This document shows, piece by piece, positions 34,164-42,635 of a stretch of 64,000 bases of DNA. A program made the position numbers and the translations under genes. The notes under the pieces are model-generated. The model was not told the DNA's origin. It worked only from the letters and a program-made list of their open reading frames with translations, and did not search any database. The stretch is from positions 44,199-108,198 of the forward strand of contig CAZAOY010000002.1 of the NCBI GenBank assembly GCA_964486925.1. Direction: 5' to 3'. The number at the start of each line of letters is the position of its first letter. Position 1 is the stretch's first letter. This stretch comes from CAZAOY01 sp964486925. GTDB taxonomy: Bacteria; Bacillota; Clostridia; Oscillospirales; Ruminococcaceae.

Positions 34164-35606
34164 TTAGTGGATAAATTTAAGTACGTGGATTGACTCGGTA
34201 ATGGTCTTTTCTTTTGTCATAGCGCCGTACCTGTCCACCTCGGTTTTATCCTTAGGGCCGTGGGTTAAACATGCCGCACCGCCGATACAACCGCCCTCGC
34301 AAGCCATACCTTCGATAAAGTTGTTTGGCAGTACTCCTTTTGACGCCCGCAGTAACGCTGATCTGCATTCGGTTATGCCGTTGCAGGCAATTGGGTTTAA
34401 CTTAAAGTCGTCGTTCTCGTCGGTCTTAAGCTCGGTTAGAGCCTGTTCTACCGCAACGGTTAACCCGCCGCTTCGTGCGAACACCCTGCCGTAGTAGGAA
34501 GCGTTGTCTAGCACCTCCTCCTCTAGCGTTTCAACTGGGATATCTCGGCTGTCCAGTAGTGCTTGAAGCTCCTCAAAGGTTAGAACACTGTCTACGATAT
34601 CCTTTATCCGATCTCGTTTTATCTCCTTCTTCTTTGCGGTACAAGGGCCGATAAACACCACCTTGCAGTTAGGGTCGGCACGTTTAATATATTCGGATAT
34701 CTGCGCCATAGGGGAGATGTTGTGGGACACATGCTTTACCATGTCGGGGAAGGCTTTCTCTACATATTCCACAAACGCAGGGCAACAAGAGCTGGTTAGA
34801 AAGCCTTTTTCTTTTAGCTCTGCCGCCTCCTTGTAGGCTACCATATCCGCTCCAAGTGCCGCTTCTACCACGCTGAAAAATCCAAGCTGTTTAATCCCGC
34901 TTACCACCTGTCCAATCTTTGCATAGCTAAACTGGCTGACGATTGCAGGGGCGATAACCGCATGAACCTTGTAGCTTTTGTTGTTGTCCGACCGTTTTAT
35001 CAGATCGATTACATCGGTAATATAGGACTTGTCCGCAATCGCTCCAAATGGACACTGGTATACACAAGCACCACAGGAGATACATTTATCCTCGTTAATC
35101 TGTGCCTTGTTATTTTTATCCATAGTAATTGCCGAAACCTTACAAGCGCGCTCACAAGGCCGCTCAGATTTAGAGATAGCGTTGTACGGGCAAACCCCCA
35201 TACACCTACCACATTCAACACAAGCGTCGCTGTCGATTACCGCCTTTTGATCCTTTACGGTAATAGCGTTTTTAGGGCAGACGCTGATACACCGCTTTGC
35301 AATACAACCCCTACAGGCATTACCTACCTCAAAATGGCTGACAGGACATTCGTCACAAGCATTCTCCATAACCTCGATAACGCTGTCGGTGGAGGTGTCC
35401 CCGCCTAAAGCCACCTTAATCCGATCGTTTACGATAGCTCGCTCTTTATGTATGCAACACCGCATGGTCGCATTAGGCCCTGGTACAATGGTCTTTGAGA
35501 TGTTAAGCATTGCACGGCCGTTTAGCTCGTCGTTAAAGGCGATCTTTGCAACCTCTTTTAGTACCTTGTACTTTAATTCTTGAACCGCTGTATCAAATAT
35601 TCTCAC
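34164..35606 (-). CDS. [FeFe]-hydrogenase, multi-cluster monomeric type (HydA2-like)
   Basis: 480 residues. The N-terminal half is cysteine-rich, with 4Fe-4S motifs such as CRGCIAKRCISVC (98-110), CVECGRCMGVC (129-139), CERAC and CISCGACVYQC (175-185). The catalytic half carries H-cluster loops L1 TSSCCPAF (271-278), L2 FIGPCTAKKK (318-327) and L3 GMACEGGCIGG. It would catalyse reversible proton reduction with ferredoxin-type electrons. GTG start after AAAGGAGTGATTTC. It lies downstream of, and across an assembly gap from, the phosphatase and sensory hydrogenase genes; resemblance is to R. albus HydA2. Confidence 0.9.
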   Translation of the reverse strand: MRIFDTAVQELKYKVLKEVAKIAFNDELNGRAMLNISKTIVPGPNATMRCCIHKERAIVNDRIKVALGGDTSTDSVIEVMENACDECPVSHFEVGNACRGCIAKRCISVCPKNAITVKDQKAVIDSDACVECGRCMGVCPYNAISKSERPCERACKVSAITMDKNNKAQINEDKCISCGACVYQCPFGAIADKSYITDVIDLIKRSDNNKSYKVHAVIAPAIVSQFSYAKIGQVVSGIKQLGFFSVVEAALGADMVAYKEAAELKEKGFLTSSCCPAFVEYVEKAFPDMVKHVSHNISPMAQISEYIKRADPNCKVVFIGPCTAKKKEIKRDRIKDIVDSVLTFEELQALLDSRDIPVETLEEEVLDNASYYGRVFARSGGLTVAVEQALTELKTDENDDFKLNPIACNGITECRSALLRASKGVLPNNFIEGMACEGGCIGGAACLTHGPKDKTEVDRYGAMTKEKTITESIHVLKFIH

Positions 35607-35963
35607 GAAATCACTCCTTTTAGCAGTTAGTTATTAACTCAACTAGTGAACCCTCACTAACCAAACAAGCTGTGTTGGACAATTGATAATTGAAAATTGA
35701 TGATGGATAATTATTATCCAATTCGTCACACAAAACTACGTAAAACATGCAAACCAACGTAGGGGCGGGGCTCTGCTCCGCCCGCACCACGACACGCACA
35801 AACCTTAATGAAAAGCACGACCCTGACGCGCAATGCGCGCCCCTACGCCCACGTGGGTGAAACGCGTGGGTGTACCCACAAAAACCAAGTCACAACGCAT
35901 TACCATGGAACGCATGCAATGCGTTCCCTACATGGGTCAACCTACAAACCTACGTGAAACGTA

Positions 35964-36018
35964 CAAACCAACGTAGGGCGGGGCTCTGCTCCGCCCGTGC
36001 TACAGCGAAGGTTGAGTT
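35964..36018 (+). repeat. 55-bp direct repeat, left of the assembly gap
   Basis: The 55 bases ending at the N run are identical to the 55 bases starting after it (36119-36173) and include a C-type palindrome. Identical k-mer-sized ends suggest contigs that overlap rather than a true 100-base gap. Confidence 0.9.
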
Positions 36019-36118
36019 NNNNNNNNNNNNNNNNNNNNNNNNNNNNNNNNNNNNNNNNNNNNNNNNNNNNNNNNNNNNNNNNNNNNNNNNNNNNNNNNNN
36101 NNNNNNNNNNNNNNNNNN
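36019..36118. other. assembly gap (100 Ns)
   Basis: Exactly 100 ambiguous bases, the usual fixed placeholder for an unknown gap. The real distance may be zero or negative given the identical flanks. Confidence 0.98.
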
Positions 36119-36173
36119 CAAACCAACGTAGGGCGGGGCTCTGCTCCGCCCGTGCTACAGCGAAGGTTGAGTT
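36119..36173 (+). repeat. 55-bp direct repeat, right of the assembly gap
   Basis: Exact copy of the 55 bases left of the gap, ending two bases into the SpoIIE-type gene's 3' end (minus strand). Confidence 0.9.
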
Positions 36174-37344
36174 AGTAAAAGTTAATCTTAATCTTCTTGC
36201 CCATCTCCTCTAAGCAGACGGCAAGATCCTCGATAAGCCTAAGCTTAATGTCGATGTTTATCGGAAGATCGGGGTTTTGGTGGGAGGGATTTATCGCTCT
36301 GCCTACAAAGAAGTTTATGTCGGTAGCCTCCTCAAACAGCATTTCGCAGATCTGGGAAGCGCCGTCCTTCTTGTTCTTCCAGAAGATTGACAGATCGGTA
36401 CTGGAGGAGTATTTTCTGGCAACCTCAAGCACCTTGCCGATGGTGATAACCCCCTCGGTTACAAGGTCAACCCCCTTGATATATCCCATTGGCGGGATTG
36501 ACGGGTCTACGTAGTCTATCTTGGTTTCGATAGGGGAGTTTAGGTATCGGCTAACCAGTGTAGAGGTTGTGCCCCCGCAGACTATCCGCTTGCCCTCCTT
36601 TGAGAAGAAGAGCTGCATTGTCTTTTCGTCGTCACTCTTGTTAAGGGGCGGGCCTATCATTAGGTTAACCTGTTGACGCTTTCTAACCTTTAGCACCGCT
36701 ATGGTGGTGTCGTCCCCTGGGTGGTCAAGATAGAGGTCACGACATGCCTCGCCTATGGTTACCGCCATCGTCTTAGCGGAGATGTCGCTGTCGTATCGGC
36801 TTTTTGCAAAGTCAACGATGTTCTCACGTTGCCAACCAAAGTTTAGTATCTTACCCACACCCGCATGGATAACCCCGTCACTCATGAGGATAAACATATC
36901 CCCCGTGTTCGCCTTAAAGGTGGATTCATAGATGGTTTTACCGTTAATAATCTTCTGGGTGGAGGGGTATTCGTAGTTTTCTCCGTTTATTAGCAGTATC
37001 GCCCGAGGGTTGTCAAACTGCACCAGATAGGCTTCCCCAGTCTTGCTCACCTGTAGGATGGTAAAGGTGGAGTAGGCAACCTGACGCACACTGCATACGG
37101 GGAGGGTCTTTGCTATGGTGTCAACACATTCCTCTATCGGCATGTGCTCTGCCATCATGGTGGCGATAATCTTTGCTGTAAGTGTCGCTAGTATGTTCGC
37201 CTTAACACCACTGCCAAGTCCGTCGGAGAGTACAATGGTGCTGTAGTCGTCATCGTTAATGGTAACCACACGATCCCCGCATAGCTGTTCGCCGTATTTG
37301 TTAAGGCTTACATACCCGCTTTCCATAAATATTCTTCTCATCAC
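36172..37344 (-). CDS. SpoIIE-type PP2C serine phosphatase
   Basis: 390 residues. The N-terminal ~215 form a SpoIIE/PP2C domain with its metal-binding aspartates in VLSDGLGSGVKAN, LMSDGVIHAGVG and HPGDDTTIAVL. The C-terminal ~170 residues are a separate domain of unknown family. The GTG start is directly followed by an ATG, either of which may be used. It lies directly after the sensory hydrogenase gene, so it probably acts in H2-dependent signalling with an unseen kinase or substrate; this is inference. Confidence 0.8.
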   Translation of the reverse strand: MMRRIFMESGYVSLNKYGEQLCGDRVVTINDDDYSTIVLSDGLGSGVKANILATLTAKIIATMMAEHMPIEECVDTIAKTLPVCSVRQVAYSTFTILQVSKTGEAYLVQFDNPRAILLINGENYEYPSTQKIINGKTIYESTFKANTGDMFILMSDGVIHAGVGKILNFGWQRENIVDFAKSRYDSDISAKTMAVTIGEACRDLYLDHPGDDTTIAVLKVRKRQQVNLMIGPPLNKSDDEKTMQLFFSKEGKRIVCGGTTSTLVSRYLNSPIETKIDYVDPSIPPMGYIKGVDLVTEGVITIGKVLEVARKYSSSTDLSIFWKNKKDGASQICEMLFEEATDINFFVGRAINPSHQNPDLPINIDIKLRLIEDLAVCLEEMGKKIKINFY

Positions 37345-37346
37345 GT

Positions 37347-39035
37347 CTACTCATCCCTTAACACTGTGTTTTTAAGCTTTGTCAGCGCTATCTTAGTTTC
37401 GGCTGTGGTTTCGCCTAAAAGCGAAGCGATCTCTTGAACCACCCGCATATGCTTTTCGATTACCTTATCGGTAAGGTCTGCCGCATTTTGCTTTGCTTTT
37501 TTTAGGGTATCCTGCTCGTTCTCCCGCTCGGTAACGTCACGCATTATGCAGATCATTATGTTGTTATCGTGGTTATAGACAATCGACTGCTCCACCACCT
37601 TGTCGTACTCCACAAGATAGATCTTTTGGTCGTTAATGGAGCGTTCATTTGTCAAAACATTAACAAAGTCAAATTCGTCTAGGTAGTTTGAAACCGCTGT
37701 ACCCTTGATGTTATCAAAGTCCACAATGTTAAATAGGGAAGCGGCGGCAAAGTTCATCTGCATTATATTAAGGTTGTTATCCACCGTTATAATCGCATTT
37801 GGGGTAGCGTTTACTATGGTATCCGAAAAGCTTTCTGCTTTTTGCTTCATATAAGGAAGGCACATGGTAATGTCCGCCTTGCCGTAGTAGACAGCGCTTG
37901 CCTTGTCGATACAGGTAGGGTAACCGCAGAATCCGCAGTTTAACTGGTCGTCCTTTGTCTTTTTACCCATCTTTTTTAGGATCTTATCTATCTCTTCACT
38001 GCTTGGGGTTATAATCTGCACATACTTATCTGGGATATGCTTTGCAAGGTTAAACCCTACCGTCATGTCGTAGTCGGTTTTTTCCTTTGTATAGGAAATC
38101 TCGTCCACCCGCACCTGTGAGGTGAGGATTGAATTTGACTGCTTTGTTATAGAAGGGCCGTTAACACAGCTACCCTCGCAGGCACTCATCTCGATAAAAC
38201 AGCGTTTTAGCAGTCCGTTTTCGATATCCTTAATCGCCTTAATACACCCGCTCATGCTGTCCACCGTTAGGTACATGTAATCGTCGGTTTTCTCCATAGT
38301 TTTTAGTATTCCCCCTGTTATAGGGAAGAATCTTGAGAGATATCGATTAGGTGTATCCTGCTGAATATCGTTAGCAGGGGTTATATGTATATCTTCTTTA
38401 GCAAGCCATTCATCAAGCTCCTCAAAGGTTAACACACAGTCGATTGTACCGTTATACTCCTTTGCCTCGTCCTTTTTAGAGTAGCAAGGGCCGATAAACA
38501 CCACCTTTGTGTCGGGATCTTGCTCCTTAAGCAGCTTGCCGTGGGCTTGCATAGGAGATAAAACCTTAGCTACATGCTGTATCACGGTAGGGTGGTACTT
38601 CTGGATTAGCTTTACCACGGTAGAACAGCAAGAGGAGATTATCACATCGGAGTAGCGCTCTCTAACCAGCCGCTCATATTCCTGCTTTACAATGTTAGCA
38701 CCCACCGCAGTTTCTGCAACATCGGCAAACCCCAGCTTTAGCAGATACTGCTTTAACTGCTCTATCCCTAAAACATCGTAGTTAGCGATAAATGAAGGGG
38801 CAACCGAAGCTACCACCCGCTTATGCTTTTGGATTAATTCCTTTGCGCTGTCGATATCGTTTCTAACGTGCTTTGCGTTTTGCGGACATACCTGCACACA
38901 TCTACCGCAGAGCACACAGTCCTTCTCGATAATCTGTGCCTGGTCACACACCACCTCTATCGCCTTGATAGGGCAGTTTCTAATGCATTTATAACAGTTT
39001 TTACAGTTTGCTTTTGTTAGTCTTAATATGCTCAT
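37347..39035 (-). CDS. sensory [FeFe]-hydrogenase with PAS domain (HydS-like)
   Basis: 562 residues. Two N-terminal 4Fe-4S motifs (CKNCYKCIRNC, CVLCGRCVQVC) precede a hydrogenase domain whose loops are altered. L1 is SSCCSTV (no proline after the cysteines), L2 is GPCYSKKDE and L3 is ACEGSCVNGP. An extra cluster motif CGFCGYPTC follows, then a PAS domain (about 400-500) and a coiled-coil-like end. Altered loops plus PAS mark group C sensory hydrogenases, thought to sense H2 and not to produce it. It overlaps the preceding [2Fe-2S] gene by 4 bases. Confidence 0.85.
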   Translation of the reverse strand: MSILRLTKANCKNCYKCIRNCPIKAIEVVCDQAQIIEKDCVLCGRCVQVCPQNAKHVRNDIDSAKELIQKHKRVVASVAPSFIANYDVLGIEQLKQYLLKLGFADVAETAVGANIVKQEYERLVRERYSDVIISSCCSTVVKLIQKYHPTVIQHVAKVLSPMQAHGKLLKEQDPDTKVVFIGPCYSKKDEAKEYNGTIDCVLTFEELDEWLAKEDIHITPANDIQQDTPNRYLSRFFPITGGILKTMEKTDDYMYLTVDSMSGCIKAIKDIENGLLKRCFIEMSACEGSCVNGPSITKQSNSILTSQVRVDEISYTKEKTDYDMTVGFNLAKHIPDKYVQIITPSSEEIDKILKKMGKKTKDDQLNCGFCGYPTCIDKASAVYYGKADITMCLPYMKQKAESFSDTIVNATPNAIITVDNNLNIMQMNFAAASLFNIVDFDNIKGTAVSNYLDEFDFVNVLTNERSINDQKIYLVEYDKVVEQSIVYNHDNNIMICIMRDVTERENEQDTLKKAKQNAADLTDKVIEKHMRVVQEIASLLGETTAETKIALTKLKNTVLRDE

Positions 39036-39277
39036 ATCGTTTCCTTTAGATAGGTGTTAAATATTTCGGTTATGTTATCCTTTCTAACCCCTGTAATAAT
39101 CCTGTCGTCCACCTTTATAGTGACACCATGGGTGCATTCACCTAGGCAGAATGAGGCGTTTAGGTTTATCCTATCGGTCATATCATTCGCCGCAACTAGC
39201 TCTTGAAACCCCTTAATAACGTCATACGACCCTTTAAGGTGGCAGGAGCTTCCTATACATACAAATACGTCCATACT
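39032..39277 (-). CDS. thioredoxin-like [2Fe-2S] ferredoxin (NuoE/HydC-like)
   Basis: About 81 residues with four cysteines in the [2Fe-2S] thioredoxin-like pattern (CIGSSC and CLGEC). The start MDVFVCIGSSCHLKG matches the family; an in-frame ATG at 39322 would add 15 residues that read through a terminator stem, so 39277 was chosen. Such domains are electron-carrier partners of hydrogenases and NADH dehydrogenases. It overlaps hydS by 4 bases and is the first gene of that sub-operon. Confidence 0.8.
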   Translation of the reverse strand, partial: SMDVFVCIGSSCHLKGSYDVIKGFQELVAANDMTDRINLNASFCLGECTHGVTIKVDDRIITGVRKDNITEIFNTYLKETI

Positions 39278-39300
39278 CTCTATTATCTCCTTTTTAGCAA

Positions 39301-39397
39301 AAAAGGATAGCAGTTCATACATTACTCCGCAATCATGCAGACTGCTCGAAAGTGTCTACTGTGTTGTTGCGGAGTAGAGGTACTCTGCTATCCTTTT
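39301..39397 (-). terminator. nested long hairpin terminator/attenuator after adhE
   Basis: Outer stem AAAAGGATAGCAG/CTGCTATCCTTTT and inner stem TACTCCGCAA/TTGCGGAGTA enclose about 34 bases. On the transcribed strand the outer stem ends in TCCTTTTTTG, a T-run. It lies between adhE and the [2Fe-2S] gene and could terminate or attenuate. Confidence 0.7.
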
Positions 39398-39408
39398 AGC
39401 GTTTATCT

Positions 39409-39469
39409 ATTAATTGGGCAATTGCTATCCCTAAAGCAATAGTGCGTAATAATTTGTTGCTCAATTAAT
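39409..39469 (-). repeat. TTGGGCAA-type hairpin, copy 2
   Basis: ATTAATTGGGCAA pairs with TTGCTCAATTAAT (one G-T), with an inner ATTGCT/AGCAAT stem; it sits just after adhE and resembles the hairpin at 29394-29444. Confidence 0.55.
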
Positions 39470-39493
39470 ACTTCATAAGTCGGTTATCTAAGA

Positions 39494-42157
39494 TTATTTA
39501 GCGCCTTTATATGCTTTCTTGTAGATCTCCATCATCTCAGAAACTAGAGGGTAACGAGGGTTTGCAGTAGTACATTGGTCTTCAAACGCATGGTCAGCAA
39601 GCTTTGCAAGCTTTTCGTTAAAGACATGCTCGTTAACTCCACATTCCTTAATGGACATTGGCATACCAAGCTCTTTCATTAGGTTTCTTACAGCGTCGAT
39701 TAGAGATTTAACCCCTTCTTCGGTTGTAGAAGCCTTTAGACCAAGATATCTAGCTATCTTTGCATACTTTTCATCAGCGATAAACTTCTCATATTTAGGG
39801 AAGATTGTAAACTTAGTTGGTTTTTGTGCGTTGTATTCGATAACATAAGGAAGTAGAATTGCATTCGCTCTACCATGTGGAATGTGGTATTCGCCGCCTA
39901 GCTTATGCGCCATTGAGTGGTTTATACCAAGGAATGCATTTGTAAATGCCATACCTGCAATTGCAGAAGCGTTATGCATCTTCTCTCTTGCTTCGTAGTC
40001 GTTACCGTTTTTGTAAGAACGAGGTAGATATTTAAATACCAGCTCGATTGCCTGTATTGCAAGACCATCGGTGTAGTCGGATGCTAGCACCGATACATAC
40101 GCTTCGATTGCGTGGGTTAAAACGTCTAGACCTGTATCCGCTGTAATGCTCTTAGGCATGGTCATAACGAATTGAGGGTCGATAATCGCAACGTCAGGAG
40201 TTAACTCGTAGTCGGCAAGCGGGTACTTAATGTTACCGTTAGTCTTGTCGGTGATAACAGAGAAGCCTGTAACCTCTGAACCTGTACCTGAGGTTGTAGG
40301 GATCGCTACCATCTGGGTTTTAGTACCAAGCTTAGGGAATGAGAAGGCTCTTTTTCTAATGTCAAGGAACTTTAGACGAAGTCCGTCGAAAGAGGTTTCA
40401 GGGTGCTCATGGAACAGCCACATACCCTTAGCCGCGTCGATTGCAGAACCACCACCTAGCGCTATGATAACGTCTGGGTTGAAGGATTTCATAGCTTCCA
40501 CACCACGCATAATAGTTTCAACAGATGGATCCGGCTCAACGTCAGCGTAGATTTCACTATGGCAGTACTCGATACGTTTTCTTAAATAGTAAAGTACCTT
40601 CTCAACGTATCCTAATTTAACCATCATAGGGTCGGTTACGATAAATGCACGACTGATGTTCGGCATCTTTTCTAGATACTGGATTGAGTCACTCTCAAAG
40701 AAGATTTTTGGTGGTACTTTAAACCATTGCATGTTTGTTCTCCTATGTGCGATACGCTTTTTGTTAATTAGGTTAACAGAAGAAACGTTTGAGGTAGTAG
40801 AGTTCTTACCAAACGATCCGCATCCTAATGTTAGTGAAGGGGTGTTGGTGTTGTAGATATCACCGATAGCACCCTGTGATGAAGGTGAGTTAGCGATAAC
40901 ACGTCCAACCTTCATAGCTTCACCAAACTCTTTGCATACCTCGTTATCGGAGCTGTGGATTACCGCAGAGTGGCCAAGCCCGCCAAGCTCTAGCATTAGG
41001 TTTGAGTATTCAAAACCTTGTTCTTTGCCGTTTACTACAAAGTAAGCAAGAACAGGGGATAACTTTTCAAGGGATAGCTTATGCTCACGGCTAGGTTTTG
41101 GAAGTCTAGCGATAAGGATCTTAGTGTCTGCAGGAACGGTAACTCCCGCCTTTTCAGCGATCCATGCAGCAGGCATACCAACTACCGCAGAGTTTAGCTT
41201 TTCAGGGTACACATAATCGGTAACCTTTTGGATCTCTTCTTCATTTAGGAAGTAACATGCGTTGTCCTTCATGTAGCTTTCAAACTGTGCTTGAATCTCT
41301 TTATCCACGATAACTGCCTGCTCGGAAGCACAGATCATACCGTTATCGAAGGTTTTAGACATCATAAGGTCGGTACACGCTCTTTCAACGTTAGCGGTCT
41401 TGTCGATGTAACATGGTACGTTACCAGGACCAACACCAAGCGCCGGTTTACCAGCAGAATATGCAGATTTAACCATTCCTGATCCACCGGTAGCAAGGAT
41501 TAGAGATACCTTAGGGTTGTTCATTAGTGCGTTGGTCGCGTCGATTGAAGGAACGCTTACCCATTGGATACAGTGTTCAGGTGCACCTGCCGCTACAGCC
41601 GCGTCACGTAGTATACGTGCAGATTCAGCGGAACATTTTTGTGCTGATGGGTGGAAAGCAAAGATAATAGGGTTTCTGGTTTTAGCGGTAATCAGCGCTT
41701 TAAACATTGTAGTAGAGGTTGGGTTTGTAACAGGAGTTACCCCAGCAACTATACCTACAGGCTCTGCTACCTCAACGTAACCTTCCATCTCATTTTCATC
41801 GATGATACCAACAGATTTTTGATATTTAATTGAGTGGTAGATGTATTCGGTTGAGAACATGTTCTTAATGATCTTATCTTCATACACACCACGGCCGGTT
41901 TCATCTACTGCTAGCTTTGCAAGGTACATATGATTTTCAAGTCCGGCTAAAGACATCTCGTGGACGATCTTATCAACCTGTTCTTGATCTAGCTTCATAT
42001 AGTCTGCAAGAGCCTTCTCGGCATTCTTTACAAGCTCGTCGATCATTGACGCTACAAATGCAGGGTCTTTCGCGTTCGCCGTATGAATAGCGTCCGACGT
42101 ACGCACGGTATCCGCCTGTTCAGAGCCTTTTACTACAGGATTAGTTTCTTTACTCAT
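39494..42157 (-). CDS. adhE: bifunctional acetaldehyde-CoA/alcohol dehydrogenase AdhE
   Basis: About 887 residues, in two domains. The N-terminal ALDH domain (about 1-440) reduces acetyl-CoA to acetaldehyde and has its catalytic cysteine in DNGMICASEQ. The C-terminal Fe-dependent alcohol dehydrogenase (about 450-887) has the IPTTSGTGSEVT signature and metal histidines in HSMAHKLGGEYHIPHGRANAI. It makes ethanol and reoxidises NADH. ATG chosen at 42157 after GGAGGAAACG; a TTG four codons earlier is unlikely. Adjacent to the hydrogenase/H2-sensor genes, it completes the reductant-disposal locus. Confidence 0.97.
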   Translation of the reverse strand: MSKETNPVVKGSEQADTVRTSDAIHTANAKDPAFVASMIDELVKNAEKALADYMKLDQEQVDKIVHEMSLAGLENHMYLAKLAVDETGRGVYEDKIIKNMFSTEYIYHSIKYQKSVGIIDENEMEGYVEVAEPVGIVAGVTPVTNPTSTTMFKALITAKTRNPIIFAFHPSAQKCSAESARILRDAAVAAGAPEHCIQWVSVPSIDATNALMNNPKVSLILATGGSGMVKSAYSAGKPALGVGPGNVPCYIDKTANVERACTDLMMSKTFDNGMICASEQAVIVDKEIQAQFESYMKDNACYFLNEEEIQKVTDYVYPEKLNSAVVGMPAAWIAEKAGVTVPADTKILIARLPKPSREHKLSLEKLSPVLAYFVVNGKEQGFEYSNLMLELGGLGHSAVIHSSDNEVCKEFGEAMKVGRVIANSPSSQGAIGDIYNTNTPSLTLGCGSFGKNSTTSNVSSVNLINKKRIAHRRTNMQWFKVPPKIFFESDSIQYLEKMPNISRAFIVTDPMMVKLGYVEKVLYYLRKRIEYCHSEIYADVEPDPSVETIMRGVEAMKSFNPDVIIALGGGSAIDAAKGMWLFHEHPETSFDGLRLKFLDIRKRAFSFPKLGTKTQMVAIPTTSGTGSEVTGFSVITDKTNGNIKYPLADYELTPDVAIIDPQFVMTMPKSITADTGLDVLTHAIEAYVSVLASDYTDGLAIQAIELVFKYLPRSYKNGNDYEAREKMHNASAIAGMAFTNAFLGINHSMAHKLGGEYHIPHGRANAILLPYVIEYNAQKPTKFTIFPKYEKFIADEKYAKIARYLGLKASTTEEGVKSLIDAVRNLMKELGMPMSIKECGVNEHVFNEKLAKLADHAFEDQCTTANPRYPLVSEMMEIYKKAYKGAK

Positions 42158-42333
42158 CGTTTCCTCCAAAATTTATTAAAGTTTTGTATTACCAACACAA
42201 AGTGTTTTACTCTGTATTAATATTAATGGACTGTTTTCTGTCAAAGCATGTTGTATCTTTAGTATTTGACAGTATTATAGTAGTATACCAAATAGTTATG
42301 TAGTTTATCTTGTTTGGTTTTCTCTATGGTATT

Positions 42334-42362
42334 ATTATAGCACATTGTTAAATTATTGTCAA
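42334..42362 (-). promoter_or_regulatory. adhE promoter overlapping a Rex-like operator
   Basis: On the minus strand TTGACA (42362-42357), 17-base spacer, TATAAT (42339-42334): a consensus promoter about 180 bases from the start. The -35 is part of TTGACAATAATTTAACAA, which resembles the Rex consensus TTGTTAANNNNTTAACAA. Binding of Rex (NADH-sensing repressor) here would block RNA polymerase. Confidence 0.7.
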
Positions 42363-42413
42363 TCATCAATACCACAGAACATTTTCTACGAAAGGTTTTA
42401 ACTTTTGTATGGA

Positions 42414-42431
42414 TTGACAAAAGTTTAACAA
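42414..42431. promoter_or_regulatory. second Rex-like palindrome
   Basis: TTGACAAAAGTTTAACAA, matching the first site in layout but in inverted orientation and centred 69 bases upstream of it. No -10 box lies at the right place, so it is more likely an operator than a promoter. Confidence 0.45.
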
Positions 42432-42531
42432 TGATTGAACGAGGGCAGGTGAGGTTTTGAGGTGCATGGTAGGGTTAGTGTAAGCATGGGGATTATGGTA
42501 AAGTCACGGTTTTGTGTAGTGTAAAAGGTAT

Positions 42532-42567
42532 GCCCCATTATAGGAGGGTATACCTCTATAATAGGGC
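42532..42567. other. hairpin 3' of rloB
   Basis: Arms CCCCATTATAGGAGG and CCTCTATAATAGGG around GTATA; no clear T-run follows on the rloB strand. Confidence 0.45.
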
Positions 42568-42635
42568 GGTGGGAGTGCAAGCGTTAAAACTTTAGTAGTT
42601 AACCATTGTTGTATATTTTATCGCGAATTTAATAT

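Larger units (their letters stand above)
35607..36171. other. repeat-rich region with assembly gap
   Basis: 565 bases with no gene. From left: a small inverted repeat TAGTGA/TCACTA (about 35644-35659), an end-fragment of the ~0.5-kb repeat (CAAACAAGCTGTGTTGGACA, 35662-35681), then C, B and A palindromes (35764-35783, 35825-35847, 35907-35927) and another C (35976-35996). Then come 100 Ns and a repeated C. Confidence 0.6.
42158..42635. other. intergenic region upstream of adhE
   Basis: 478 bases with the adhE promoter and two Rex-like palindromes. A hairpin at 42532-42567 (CCCCATTATAGGAGG pairing with CCTCTATAATAGGG) lies 3' of rloB. No gene was seen. Confidence 0.6.

Noticed and set aside
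35870..36175. Open frame running through the 100-N gap
   Set aside because: It exists only because Ns are read as codons; the flanks are palindromic repeats.
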